64,000 nucleotides of DNA from Blastocatellia bacterium (GTDB lineage Bacteria; Acidobacteriota; Blastocatellia; UBA7656; JADIYM01), in the NCBI GenBank assembly GCA_016705245.1, contig JADIYM010000014.1, positions 129,556-193,555 on the forward strand, in the 5' to 3' direction. Below, piece by piece: positions 20,719-29,642 of this stretch. The position numbers were made by a program, and so were the translations under genes. How positions within the stretch are numbered: the first letter of the stretch is position 1; every line of letters begins with the position of its first letter. Below the pieces are notes generated by a model, which saw only the letters and a program-made list of their open reading frames with translations, made no database searches and was not told the DNA's origin.

Positions 20719-22347
20719 TCAGTCGTCGACGGCGGTATACGCAGGAAGAGTCGTCAGCCGGGTGTCCTCCACCGGCATGCCGATCGTGAAATGGTAAAGG
20801 CTCTGAAACTCGTGCCCGGTCAGCCCAAACAGCTGGTGAACGGCGTCGTCGAAGAAGCACCCGATTCCGGTCCCGCGCAGTCCCGCCGCCTCGGCTTCGA
20901 GGTAGAGGATTTGACCGATCGCTCCCGTCTCCCAGAAGAGCCGCGGGTAGAACCACGGGCCGAACCGGGCGATCGAGTACTCGAGCTCCGCCACCATGCC
21001 GAGGCTGAAGCAGCCGTCCGAAGCGATGTCCTGCCGGCACGAGACCTGGGCCGACACCTTTCGCGCGTCAGCCGTCTCGAGCCTCCAGAGATCGAGATCC
21101 GGTGGACAGCCCTCCGGCGTCTCCCACTCGAACTCAGCCGGCATCATCCGCTGAAACCGCTCGCGCGCGCCGGCGCGACGCACGAGAAGGTAGAGTCCGG
21201 GAGTGAGGTCGTCGACGCGGTGAACGAAGAGCGCGAGATGGACCTGCGGTTGCCACCAGAATTGCGAAAGAGCCGCGTGGTGCCCCAGCGGCGCCACGCT
21301 CCCGAGCATTCGATAGAACGCCGTCCTGGGCATCGTCGTCGTCCGGTCGAACGAAACGGCGCTCCGACGCTGGCGAACGAGGGTTTCGAAGTCGACCGGC
21401 CGCGGATCGACCGATGACGCGTCACGGGTCGGCGACGCCTCGACGTCGACCGGCACCGACGGTTTCTCGGCCGCATCCGCGACGGCGTCGATGATCGGCC
21501 ACGCGACGTGCGCCGGACTGAGCACGTTCGGCCGGCCGGTCCACGCACTCGCCGCGACTCGCTCGATCGCGCCCGCGTCGACACGTCGCGGGATACGGAC
21601 AGGTGCCGGCGGATAGACGGCAAGCAGGCAGTCGGCGTGCTCGGACTCGGGGCCAGTCGAGGACTCGAGTCCAAGCAGCGCTGCAATCTCTCGCGTTCCG
21701 AGATCGTCGAGCAGCGTTGTCTCGAGACCGAGCGCCGAGGCCGAAAGTGCGATCGCCGCAATCGCATGTCCCGCGTCGTGCTGGCAATAACGGTAGGCGC
21801 GCTCGCCATATTTCCACGCCTCGCGCCAGTGAATCGACGAGAGTCCGACGAAGAGTGTTCCGTCGGGGAACCCGCCTGCCAGGGCGCGCCAGACGTCCGC
21901 ATCGAACGTCGTCCGAAGCTCGAGGCCGTGCTCCTTCGGCGCGTAGTGGTACACGCCGGGTGTGTCCGAAACGCCTCCGAATGCTCCGGCGACCAGGTAG
22001 CCCTCCGTCGGGTGCAGGTTCCCACTCGACGGATTCACCCGAAGCGCCCACCGCGCGCCGCCTCCCTGTTTCCAGGCAGAGATCGCGAGGCTGTCGAAGA
22101 ACAATCGACTGACGATAGTGATATCGACAGGCCGCGCCGTGACGGCGCCCTGGCTCGCGGCTTCGCCGTAGGTCGGTCCGCCGCCGGGACTCGGGCGCGT
22201 CAGTTCAATCAGTCGCGCACCGTCATATCGCCGGAACGGATCCGGCTGGGTTGCCCAGTCCAGGTATCCCGGGCCGAGGGCAAACGCGTGAAGGTGATGT
22301 TTCGTCGCCTCGTGGTAGGCGCCGATGCCGTCAGTTGTCTCGAGCAT
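20719..22347 (-). CDS. SagB/ThcOx-type oxidoreductase with two nitroreductase domains
   Basis: A 542-residue protein with two nitroreductase-fold halves. The first carries ALRVNPSSGNLHPTEGYLV, the usual N-terminal substrate/FMN motif, and a YRYCQHDAGHAIAAIALSA helix. The second (from about residue 320) has FETLVRQRRSAVSFD and ends with GAIGQILYLEAEAAGLRGTGIGCFFDD. SagB-like enzymes use FMN; in RiPP clusters they oxidise azolines, but many stand-alone tandem forms have no known substrate. I see no cyclodehydratase or precursor peptide nearby, so a RiPP role is unsupported. It lies 59 bp after the LysR-type gene on the same strand and may be cotranscribed. Confidence 0.87.
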   Translation of the reverse strand: MLETTDGIGAYHEATKHHLHAFALGPGYLDWATQPDPFRRYDGARLIELTRPSPGGGPTYGEAASQGAVTARPVDITIVSRLFFDSLAISAWKQGGGARWALRVNPSSGNLHPTEGYLVAGAFGGVSDTPGVYHYAPKEHGLELRTTFDADVWRALAGGFPDGTLFVGLSSIHWREAWKYGERAYRYCQHDAGHAIAAIALSASALGLETTLLDDLGTREIAALLGLESSTGPESEHADCLLAVYPPAPVRIPRRVDAGAIERVAASAWTGRPNVLSPAHVAWPIIDAVADAAEKPSVPVDVEASPTRDASSVDPRPVDFETLVRQRRSAVSFDRTTTMPRTAFYRMLGSVAPLGHHAALSQFWWQPQVHLALFVHRVDDLTPGLYLLVRRAGARERFQRMMPAEFEWETPEGCPPDLDLWRLETADARKVSAQVSCRQDIASDGCFSLGMVAELEYSIARFGPWFYPRLFWETGAIGQILYLEAEAAGLRGTGIGCFFDDAVHQLFGLTGHEFQSLYHFTIGMPVEDTRLTTLPAYTAVDD

Positions 22348-22406
22348 CCCGCCAGTCTACCGGAGTGCCGGGTATCGACACGGCGGCGTGATCCAGGATG
22401 CGCCCG

Positions 22407-23306
22407 TCAGGAGAACGTCTGCTGTCTGGCCGTCTCTGAGATGGCCACGACGGCCGGATGTTTCAGACGCCGGTCGACCGAGATCGCGTAGAACCGTTCC
22501 TGGACCTCATCGGTTCTTCCGATCACGCGGACGCCGTACTGGCGCTTGATGGTGGCCTCGGTGACCGAGGCCGCCGCGAAGACGCCGACGCCGGCCTGGC
22601 CAAAGGCCTTGATGAGCGCCGAGTCGTCGAACTCGCCGACGATCTCGGGACGGATCTCCTTCTCGTCGAACCACTGTTCGAGGCTTCGCCGAACCGCGGC
22701 CTCACGCGACGGCAACAGAATCGGCGCGCCGTCGAGCGACTTCGGAAACCTGCCCTTCAGTTTCGCCGCCCGATCCGATGAGGCAAAAAATGCGATTCCG
22801 CACTCACCGAGCAGGTGACTGTAAGCCCGGATCTTCACCGCCGGACTCGCGGGGGCATCAGTCAACACGATATCGAGGTCGTGGACAGCGAGATCCGAAA
22901 GCAGACGCTCGATCTTGTCTTCGCGACACACGATGCGCATCGGCTCGGGCAGTCGAAGCGCCGGCTCGAGGAGCTGATACGCCACGAGCTTCGGCACGAC
23001 CTGGCTGATACCGACGGCAAACCGGACCGGACGTCCAGTCGGCCGTCCCTTCACGGCTTCGGTCAGCTCTTTCCCGATCGCGAAGATCTCGTCGGCATAA
23101 CGAAAGACAAGCCGGCCGAACTCGGTCAACACAAGCCCGCGTCCCTCCCGCTGGAAGAGCTTGTGGCCAAGCGACTCTTCGAGCGCGCGAAGCTGGCCGC
23201 TGATCGTCGGCTGTGCCAGGCGCAGTTTCTCTCCCGCCTTCGCAATGCTGCCTTCGCGCGCAACGGTCCAGAAATACAGAAGGTGGTGGTAGTTCAGCCA
23301 GTCCAT
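22407..23306 (-). CDS. nhaR: NhaR-like LysR-family transcriptional regulator
   Basis: About 299 residues from ATG 23306 (MDWLNYHHLLYFWTV), which matches the start of NhaR; upstream in-frame codons read low-quality Arg/Ser text and were rejected. The helix-turn-helix is in GSIAKAGEKLRLAQPTISGQLRALE. A LysR substrate-binding domain follows (GRPVRFAVGISQVVPKLVAYQLLEP). In other bacteria NhaR responds to Na+ and controls antiporter or adhesin genes. Here there is no antiporter next to it: the neighbours are the SagB-type enzyme downstream and a divergent HhH protein. The family is clear, the target is not. Confidence 0.88.
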   Translation of the reverse strand: MDWLNYHHLLYFWTVAREGSIAKAGEKLRLAQPTISGQLRALEESLGHKLFQREGRGLVLTEFGRLVFRYADEIFAIGKELTEAVKGRPTGRPVRFAVGISQVVPKLVAYQLLEPALRLPEPMRIVCREDKIERLLSDLAVHDLDIVLTDAPASPAVKIRAYSHLLGECGIAFFASSDRAAKLKGRFPKSLDGAPILLPSREAAVRRSLEQWFDEKEIRPEIVGEFDDSALIKAFGQAGVGVFAAASVTEATIKRQYGVRVIGRTDEVQERFYAISVDRRLKHPAVVAISETARQQTFS

Positions 23307-23485
23307 GCCATCCACTCTACATCGCCTTTCCCGATCCTCTGCGCCTTTACGAGAACTTCTTCGACGGCTTGAAGAGTTGCTACCGAGTCGACGCGAGACG
23401 AAGTCGGATCCACCCACTACCTTCCCGTCCGCACGGTTGCCGTCGGTGGTACGATCTGCGACTTCGTCCGACAATCGAGTCCATC

Positions 23486-24025
23486 ATGCCGCCACTCACG
23501 AAACGGAATTCAAGTGAAGACACGAGCACGCGCGAGCTCATGGCGCGCTTCGAGACGCTGCGGCAACGTCGGCGGCGGTTTCACCTGACGCTTCCCGAAC
23601 TGCTCGAGGTTGCCAAGTGGAAGCTGGAGGGCCAGTACGGGCGAGCCGCACGCCATCTCGAGCGGCTGACGCCGCCAATCGTTCGCACCGTGACGGCGGC
23701 CGCGTTTGCCATCGACGGGCCCGACGATGACTTCGAAACCGAGCTGCGGGCTGGACTGCTGACGACGCTGCCCGGGGTGGGCCTGCCGATCGCCTCGGCC
23801 GTTCTGACGCTCGTCGAGCCCGATCGCTACGCGGTCATCGACTTTCGCGCCTGGCGGGCGCTGTTCGGCTCGGACCGCGCATCGTTCGGCGTCGCGGACT
23901 ACCGCGCCTTCATGTCGGCACTGCGGGAGCGATCCGTTCGCGAACGGACCACGCCGCGGGACGTCGAGCTGCGTCTCTGGCACGAGGACAAGGAAGCCCG
24001 GGGACGCTCCGCCGTGGGTCGCTGA
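23486..24025 (+). CDS. Hypothetical protein with helix-hairpin-helix motif
   Basis: A 179-residue protein from ATG 23486, divergent from the LysR-type gene. The centre reads LLTTLPGVGLPIASAVLTLV followed by DRYAVIDFRAWRAL. This is an HhH (GVG) element plus an Asp/Phe segment, resembling the core of HhH-GPD-like DNA-binding folds, but the catalytic Lys/Asp pair of DNA glycosylases is not evident. It is one nucleotide from the next gene, so they form a pair. Similar short proteins are widespread as uncharacterised genes. Nucleic-acid binding is plausible, function unknown. Confidence 0.75.
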   Translation: MPPLTKRNSSEDTSTRELMARFETLRQRRRRFHLTLPELLEVAKWKLEGQYGRAARHLERLTPPIVRTVTAAAFAIDGPDDDFETELRAGLLTTLPGVGLPIASAVLTLVEPDRYAVIDFRAWRALFGSDRASFGVADYRAFMSALRERSVRERTTPRDVELRLWHEDKEARGRSAVGR

Positions 24026-24026
24026 A

Positions 24027-24545
24027 ATGAGATTCGAGACCGAACGACTCATCGTCCGACAGTTCGAGACGACAGACGCCGACGATCTGTTCGCGTTGTG
24101 CTCGGATCCCGAAGTCGTGCGCTACGTCGATGTCGGAGAGCCGCTGCCGCGAGATAAATGCGAGTTGTGGATCGATCGCTCGCTCGCGAACTATGCGTCG
24201 AGAGGCTACGGCGCCGCTGCGGTCATCGAACGCTCAACTGGACGATTCATCGGCTACGCGGGCATCGTCTTTGCCCCCGACCGCGACGAGCCCGAGATCA
24301 TCTACGCGTTCGAGAAGGCTGCGTGGGGCTGCGGGTTTGCGTCCGAGCTCGTGCCGCCGCTGGTGCGCTTCGGGCTGTTCGATTGCGCACTGCCGCTGCT
24401 GCTCGCAACCATCGCCGCCGAGAACACGCCGTCGCGCCGGGTCGCGGAGAAGAGCGGCTTTCGGCTGCGTGAGCTGGAGCACAACTCGGACGGTAGCAGC
24501 ACGGCGGTCTACGAGATCACGGCGGCTGATCTCGGGTCCGGCTGA
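24027..24545 (+). CDS. GNAT acetyltransferase, RimJ/RimL type
   Basis: A 172-residue protein starting 1 nt after the preceding stop. It begins ETERLIVRQFETTDADDLFALCSDPEVVRYV, the typical start of the acetyltransferase-3 group. It has a bulky-substrate strand (RFIGYAGIV), a degenerate acetyl-CoA site (AAWGCGFASELV) and the closing ENTPSRRVAEKSGFRL helix. It transfers acetyl from acetyl-CoA to an amine, possibly a protein N-terminus or a small molecule. The substrate cannot be read from sequence. Confidence 0.9.
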   Translation: MRFETERLIVRQFETTDADDLFALCSDPEVVRYVDVGEPLPRDKCELWIDRSLANYASRGYGAAAVIERSTGRFIGYAGIVFAPDRDEPEIIYAFEKAAWGCGFASELVPPLVRFGLFDCALPLLLATIAAENTPSRRVAEKSGFRLRELEHNSDGSSTAVYEITAADLGSG

Positions 24546-24556
24546 CCACCGGAGAA

Positions 24557-25183
24557 TCAGAACCGCGAGCGGTAGCGAGCGGGCCTGCGGACGATTCCGC
24601 GACCGCGGAGCGGTCGATGAAATAGCCGTGGGTCGCGCGGTAGCGAGTGCAACGAGCCTACGCGCGACCCGCGGAACCGCCGGCCCCCCACACACCGACC
24701 GCGGAGCGGTCGCACTGCATTGTGAGTGGGAAGCAACTCAGGCCGTGCGGATTTCGAGCATGGGCCTGAGGGCAAGGCCCATGGCACGGACACTGATCGA
24801 GGTCTACCTTCACATTGTGTTCTCACTACTCGACGATCACGGTGTCGCCTACGACGCACTTCATCATTGGCGCTGACGATGCGACCGCTCCGCGGTCGGC
24901 GCGTACGGCCGGCGGTTCCGCGGGTCACACGAGGGCTCGTTGCACTCGCCCCCGCGCGACCCACGGCTATTTCATCGACCGCTCCGCGGTCGCGGAATCG
25001 ACCGACCCAGCCTGATCTATCGAGTCCCGTTGTACCCTCTCGCTTCCTACCGCGCAGCGGTTTCGTTCAACGAGCGGGCCTGCCGACGGTAGTCCGCGAC
25101 GACGCGGCGAGTCCTACGGGGCGGGAGGGCAGCGTTCCTCGCATCTGTCCGCTGGCCGGCTCGCTACCGCTCGCGGTTCTGAT
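24557..25183. repeat. Nested palindromic element: outer REP pair, inner 120-bp inverted repeat
   Basis: The outer arms (24557-24592 and 25147-25183) are family 1 REP sequences in opposite orientation. Inside, 24592-24714 and 24880-25000 are reverse complements at roughly 90 percent over about 120 bp. Each holds two copies of GACCGC-GGA-GCGGTC. The 165-bp centre contains a short transposase-like reading frame. The 665-bp stretch between the GNAT gene and the next minus-strand gene contains nothing else. It resembles a bacterial interspersed mosaic element built around a decayed REP-associated transposase. Confidence 0.8.
24781..24876 (+). pseudogene. Possible N-terminal remnant of a REP-associated (Y1/IS200-like) transposase
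   Basis: ATG 24781 encodes MARTLIEVYLHIVFS, which closely resembles the first strand of Y1 (IS200-like, RAYT) transposases, usually written as L-x-x-V/I-Y-x-H-x-V-F-S. About 15 residues later similarity is lost and the frame stops at 24876. The His-hydrophobic-His and Tyr motifs are absent, so it cannot be active. Its place at the centre of nested REP palindromes supports the reading, as RAYTs are flanked by the REPs they mobilise. The match is short, hence modest confidence. Confidence 0.5.
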
Positions 25184-25210
25184 GCGCCGGTAGAACTTGC
25201 AGCTCCAGGT

Positions 25211-26665
25211 TCAGTTCCGGAACGACATGTTCGTTTCCATGCCGCCGACTCTCCACTGCAGAGCGTCTCGAACGAGCAGGAATTTCAACGTTCCCGACCG
25301 CTTGTCCCGGTTCGTTTCGATCGTGTAGGTCGCCGCCTGAACCACGATGCCGTTCACTTCTTCCTCGGCGAGCGAGGTCCGTTCGAACTTTGTGATGAAG
25401 CCGTCCCCGAGCAACGTGTTTCGAAATGACTGAATGCGCTCGCGGTCTTTGATCCCGGGGATGAGCGATTCAATCGTCGCGTAGTCGCTCTGCTGAAACG
25501 CAAAAAGCACGCGCCGCGCCAGTGCGTCCGCGCCATCGGGTGTGGCCTCGAAAGGAGGTTCGGCGAACTCGGGCCGAACGGCCGCATCGAATTCCGCCAG
25601 TCGCCACTCGCCGACGAATCCGACGTCCACGTAGCGGCAGATGAACGAGACGTTGCCAAAGACGTACGTCGCGTCGCAGTTCACCGTCGCGGTCCGCCCG
25701 AACCCCGGAACGCGGTCGATGCGCGCCGGGCCCTGCTGCGTGACCTCGAGCATCTTGCCGAGCGACTCGGGCCGCTTCACGCGGGCACCGAACTCCGGCC
25801 ATCTCTCACGACGCAGGAACGCGGAGCCGTTGTCGTAGATCTTCGAGAACTCGCGCGAACGAAGCTGTTCGATCGTCGCCTCGGACGCGCGCTCCGCATC
25901 GCGTGCCGACGGTCGAAACACCGTGAAGTAGAGGACTCCGACGGTTCCGATGACCAGAACGAGCACGGCAGCGACGACCAGAGCCGGAACGAGAAAGCGT
26001 TGAGGCCGCGGTTCGTCGAGCGTTGAGAAGCCGACCGCTGGCGCCGGTCTCTCAGAACTACTCGCGGCGCTGCTTTCGCCGGAGGGACCGACCGTCGACG
26101 ACTGCTTGCGAAACGTCGCCGGCCCGCCGGCGGACTCAGGATCGGCGTATGGCCGATGAGGAGCAAGCTCAGGTGAGCCGAACGGCAGCGCACCGAGCTT
26201 TGCCGCGAGAACGACGAGGCGGCCGTAGAGCGCCCGAACGGGATCGTCGAGCCCCTGCGCGACCTCGCGGCCTTCGTGGCCGTCCGGGCAGGACGCCATT
26301 GTCGCCGCGAGCTGCGTTCGCCAGTTGGCGGCTTCCGGGGGCCACGGCCCGCCCCACGCCGCGCCCCGCAGGAACGCCACGAATCCGTGCGCGAACGCCT
26401 CGTCCATCGGCCGTGTCCACGTGCCGCGCTCGTCATACTCGCGCACACCGTCGTTTCCGAGCGCCCGACGCGCAGCACGCGCAGCCCACGCGGCGGCAAT
26501 TGCATCGTCGTCGCGCGAGAGCGACGGACGCAGCCTGGCAGCGAAGGCGAAAGCAGAGGACGACGCGTCGGCCGACGGCAGGAACTCGGCCTCTCGACCG
26601 AAGCCGGCCTCGATGACACAGAGGACCGTGCCGTCACGCCGCTGTCGAATCGACTCGTCGGTCAT
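25211..26665 (-). CDS. Hypothetical single-pass membrane protein with extracytoplasmic tandem domain
   Basis: 484 residues. The N-terminal half (about 1-245) is soluble, ends in a Ser/Pro-rich linker and resembles nothing I know. A transmembrane helix follows (FLVPALVVAAVLVLVIGTVG, about 250-272), then about 210 residues with two similar alpha/beta halves (ATIEQLRSREFSKIYD... and RVLFAFQQSDYATIESLIP...). These look like small NTF2- or DUF4019-like units. The ATG overlaps the stop of the upstream FGE-fold gene as ATGA, so the two proteins are made together and may form a membrane complex. No enzymatic motif seen. Confidence 0.8.
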   Translation of the reverse strand: MTDESIRQRRDGTVLCVIEAGFGREAEFLPSADASSSAFAFAARLRPSLSRDDDAIAAAWAARAARRALGNDGVREYDERGTWTRPMDEAFAHGFVAFLRGAAWGGPWPPEAANWRTQLAATMASCPDGHEGREVAQGLDDPVRALYGRLVVLAAKLGALPFGSPELAPHRPYADPESAGGPATFRKQSSTVGPSGESSAASSSERPAPAVGFSTLDEPRPQRFLVPALVVAAVLVLVIGTVGVLYFTVFRPSARDAERASEATIEQLRSREFSKIYDNGSAFLRRERWPEFGARVKRPESLGKMLEVTQQGPARIDRVPGFGRTATVNCDATYVFGNVSFICRYVDVGFVGEWRLAEFDAAVRPEFAEPPFEATPDGADALARRVLFAFQQSDYATIESLIPGIKDRERIQSFRNTLLGDGFITKFERTSLAEEEVNGIVVQAATYTIETNRDKRSGTLKFLLVRDALQWRVGGMETNMSFRN

Positions 26666-28788
26666 GGATTCGTCACTCCGGTCTGTGGAGGCGCCGACAA
26701 CGCGATTCGCATTCCGCAGATCGCGTACCGCACCATCGGATCAAAGCCGAATCGCTTTCGTGCCGACGCGTCGGTCCAGTGCACGTCAAACGCGCCGCCG
26801 CGCAGCACGCGCTTCGTATCGCTCGAGCCGGTGGTCCACGCGCTTCCGTCCGCGGGTGCACCGACGTAATTCACGTGAAAGGTATCAGCGCACCACTCCG
26901 CGACGTTTCCGTCGATGTCGTAGAGCCCGAACCGATTCGCCACGCCGAGACTGCCAACTGGCGTCGGCTTGCCACGGAACGGTCCTTTCGCCGACTCGGG
27001 GTCCTCGGGATCCACGCGCACGTTCGAGTAGGTAGCGTCGATCGCGGCACCGGTCGCGTACGGTCCCGCTCCTCCGCCGAGGCACGCGTACTCCCATTCC
27101 GCTTCCGTCGGCAATCGGTATGGTCGGCCCGTCGCCTTCTCGAGTCGCAGGCAGAACTCGTTCGCATCGGCCCACGAGACGGACGTGACCGGGAGCAGAC
27201 CGTCAGACGGACCCGGGGGCTCGACCGGCAGGTCGCGAGAGATGCGCGGAAGGGCGGCGACAGCGCGCCAGAGGTCGCGGGTAACCTCCGTTCGCGCCAG
27301 GTAGAACGCTGGTACCGCCACCTCGTGCCCGGGGCGACAGAATTCGTCGAAGGTGACGTCGTCGTCCGCGAGCCCCATGCGATACGAGCCGGCGGGCACG
27401 GCAACCATCTCGAACGAAGGTCCACCGGGAAGCAATTCCCGGAAGACGCGCGCCTTCCCACTCGGACGCTCCGTCACTCGGCCTTCGCCATCGAGCACGA
27501 CGCTCCGGAACGCCACGTCCGACAGCTCGTCCTCGAGAACGGGGCGTCCCGGATCGCCCGAGGATCCGGCAACGGGAATCGAGTCGCCGTCGGCGTCGAA
27601 GATCGGCAGCGATTGAACGTAGTCCACGACGGCCGAAATCGGCCGTGGCCCGTATTCGCCCTCGCGCCCGCTCGCCGAGCGAGCCACCGTTTCGGGCGGT
27701 GACTCGCCGCGAATCGTCTTGATTCCGACGCGTTTCCCGGTCGTCGCGTCGACGATCGCCAGATGTGCGTTCGTGACATACGCGCCGGCGAGCGCCTGGC
27801 CGCGCGCCGAGTAGTAGGCGTTCTGGTATTCCGGCAGCCACTGGACGATGACGATGGTGCCGACGTCGGCGGGTGACTCGGCCCGTATCGCCGGCGCAAG
27901 CAGGTGCGTGATCGGATCTACCTGTCGCGACCCGAGGTCGAGGACGACGACCTTGCCGCGCCGGTAAGGTCGCGTCGGGGCGGGCTCGGTGTTCGCGAGC
28001 GCGAGGTACGACTCGAGCGAATCGCGGAACCGCTCGACTCTGGCGACGTCGGGCGGCGTTCGGAAAATGGCCATCAGGAGCACGACGAAGAGGACGACGG
28101 TCGTGAACCCGGCAACGACGACCAGGATTCGCGCTGTCGTTGACTCGAGACGGCCGACAAATCTCGAAAGCAGACCGTCGCCCGATCCCGGGCCGTCGTC
28201 GTCGAACGTCGCAAACGTCGGCGTCCGCTTCGGTCCTGACGTATTCGGCGCGTCAATGCCGGCGGGACTGGCCGGCGCCGCGAGACGCAGTCGATAACGC
28301 GTCGCGGCATCACGAGCCGCTGCCGTGTCCTCACGTGGCGACCACGACCGCGCCGACGCCGCGCTGTCGGCCAGCGCAAGCGCCTCGGCCGTGCGACCGT
28401 CGGTGTCGCGAAGGGCCGCGAGCCTGAGCAACAGCTGCGGATGATCAGGCTCGAGGGCGAGCCCGCGCTCGACGAAGACTGTCGCGTCGTCGGTGCGGCC
28501 GGATTGCGCCGCGATGCCGGCGGCAAGGAAGCAGGCCTTCGGATAGGAAGGGCCTACCCAGGTGACCTGCAGGCCGGTTGCGAGCCTTGGGCCGAAGTAG
28601 GCGCGGTATGCTTCGTACTCCGCCTCACTCCAGAAAGCGATCTCGCGCTCGACGCCGCGGTCGACGAGCCACGACCACGACGCAGGAATCGCGACGAGAC
28701 GCTCGTCAAGAAGCGCTTTGGCTTCGTCGACTCGGCCCTCGGCGATGAGTGACTCGGCGGTCTCGGTGAAATCGGCGTTCGAGGTCAA
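26662..28788 (-). CDS. Membrane-anchored TPR protein with C-terminal formylglycine-generating-enzyme fold
   Basis: About 708 residues from TTG 28788 (TSNADFTETAESLIAEGR); in-frame codons further up are made of the palindromic repeat and were discarded. Order: TPR-like helices (about 1-170), a linker, one transmembrane helix (ILVVVAGFTTVVLFVVLLMA), a mixed region, and an FGE/SUMF1-type domain (from about residue 450: EMVAVPAGSYRMG, EVTRDLW, YRLPTEAEWEYA, YDIDGNVAEWC, VLRGGAF). The two cysteines that make true FGE active are not present at RGGAFDVHWTDASARKRF. I therefore expect a structural or binding role, as in many bacterial FGE-fold proteins. Coupled to the next membrane protein gene by ATGA. 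Confidence 0.85.
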   Translation of the reverse strand: MTSNADFTETAESLIAEGRVDEAKALLDERLVAIPASWSWLVDRGVEREIAFWSEAEYEAYRAYFGPRLATGLQVTWVGPSYPKACFLAAGIAAQSGRTDDATVFVERGLALEPDHPQLLLRLAALRDTDGRTAEALALADSAASARSWSPREDTAAARDAATRYRLRLAAPASPAGIDAPNTSGPKRTPTFATFDDDGPGSGDGLLSRFVGRLESTTARILVVVAGFTTVVLFVVLLMAIFRTPPDVARVERFRDSLESYLALANTEPAPTRPYRRGKVVVLDLGSRQVDPITHLLAPAIRAESPADVGTIVIVQWLPEYQNAYYSARGQALAGAYVTNAHLAIVDATTGKRVGIKTIRGESPPETVARSASGREGEYGPRPISAVVDYVQSLPIFDADGDSIPVAGSSGDPGRPVLEDELSDVAFRSVVLDGEGRVTERPSGKARVFRELLPGGPSFEMVAVPAGSYRMGLADDDVTFDEFCRPGHEVAVPAFYLARTEVTRDLWRAVAALPRISRDLPVEPPGPSDGLLPVTSVSWADANEFCLRLEKATGRPYRLPTEAEWEYACLGGGAGPYATGAAIDATYSNVRVDPEDPESAKGPFRGKPTPVGSLGVANRFGLYDIDGNVAEWCADTFHVNYVGAPADGSAWTTGSSDTKRVLRGGAFDVHWTDASARKRFGFDPMVRYAICGMRIALSAPPQTGVTNP

Positions 28789-28846
28789 GGTGGCGCCCAG
28801 ACTAGCAGAAGTTCGGGCTCGCAGGCAGGTGACAGTCTTCGGGAGA

Positions 28847-28938
28847 TCTGTTCTTCCTTTGCGCCTTTGCGCCTTTGCGCCTTTGCGCGAAATCTCACGC
28901 AAAGGCGCAAAGGCGCAAAGGCACAAAGGAAGAACAGA
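28847..28938. repeat. Inverted repeat of 9-bp units (TTTGCGCCT family)
   Basis: Arms 28847-28887 and 28898-28938 (41 bp each, one mismatch) surround a 10-nt loop. Each arm consists of a TTCTTCC edge plus about three tandem copies of TTTGCGCCT. A related element lies at 30726-30819. It sits upstream of the FGE-fold gene and after the CYTH-like gene's stop, and would form a very stable hairpin in either transcript. Confidence 0.85.
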
Positions 28939-28969
28939 ACTCAGGAAGAAGGTGACTTCTCCCGCGCCG

Positions 28970-29608
28970 TCACGCCCCCTGGTCGACGATCGAGCCGAGC
29001 CACGCCGGGTACGACTGGCACACCGCGTCGGACAGTTCCGGCGGTCGTCGGGCAGCCATTACTCCCGCCGCGGCCACCAGATCCTCGACGACCGTCGACA
29101 GGGCGCCGTAGGCCTCGAACCCCATCGTCCACCACACCTCACCCTCCGGCCCAGCGACTCGTGTGACTTCGACGTTGCAGCCTCGGGCCGGCATCTCTGC
29201 CGTCCCGAGGTAACACGCCGGGACGAGCTCAGACACCTCGACGGGCTTCGGTCCCGTCGAGTCGAAAGCCCGCACCCAGCGCCGCTTCTCTACCTCCACG
29301 GTGCGTCCGGCATCGAGCCCGATGTCCACGGTCCACCACTTCGACCAGATCTCGATCGCACCGTCGAATGGCGGACTCGAGAGGACCGCTGCTCGCGCGT
29401 CGACGAGTCCCTTGATCTCGACGCCAGACCTGCCGCCCCGCAGCTTGATTCCGAGCTCCGGCTGCACTCCGTCGACGAGATAGCGATCCACGCGAGCGGC
29501 AGGCTCCGCCGGGGGGCCGCCGTGCCGCTGCGACGAGACGAACCAGTCGAGGCGCGACGTCGAGGCATCGTCCGGCCAGAACCATCGAATCTCTGCGGTA
29601 ATCAGCAC
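28970..29608 (-). CDS. Uncharacterised protein, possibly CYTH-like
   Basis: 212 residues from GTG 29608, supported by AGGAGGA 7 nt upstream. No signal peptide or membrane helix. The strands MLITAEIRWFW, ELGIKLRGGRSGVEIKGLV and RTVEVEKRRWVRAF show alternating charged residues as in the CYTH/triphosphate-tunnel fold, but the defining ExExK motif at the start is not clear. It may therefore be only a distant relative. It sits between the archaemetzincin and the FGE-fold genes, all on the minus strand. Function not predicted. Confidence 0.7.
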   Translation of the reverse strand: MLITAEIRWFWPDDASTSRLDWFVSSQRHGGPPAEPAARVDRYLVDGVQPELGIKLRGGRSGVEIKGLVDARAAVLSSPPFDGAIEIWSKWWTVDIGLDAGRTVEVEKRRWVRAFDSTGPKPVEVSELVPACYLGTAEMPARGCNVEVTRVAGPEGEVWWTMGFEAYGALSTVVEDLVAAAGVMAARRPPELSDAVCQSYPAWLGSIVDQGA

Positions 29609-29642
29609 GCTTTCGTCCTCCTGACGACCTCGACGCCAGCGC

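Noticed and set aside
20719..22347. SagB-type gene as part of a thiazole/oxazole RiPP cluster
   Set aside because: No YcaO, E1-like protein or precursor peptide within several kb on either side.
24130..24876. 248-codon frame running through the GNAT gene into the palindromic region
   Set aside because: Its first part is the shifted frame of the GNAT gene. Only the last 32 codons, from ATG 24781, resemble a protein family.
28861..28926. Repeat tract as a CRISPR array or as the true N-terminus of the FGE-fold protein
   Set aside because: Units of 9 bp in an inverted pair with no spacers are not CRISPR. Translating the tract gives a peptide unlike any protein start.
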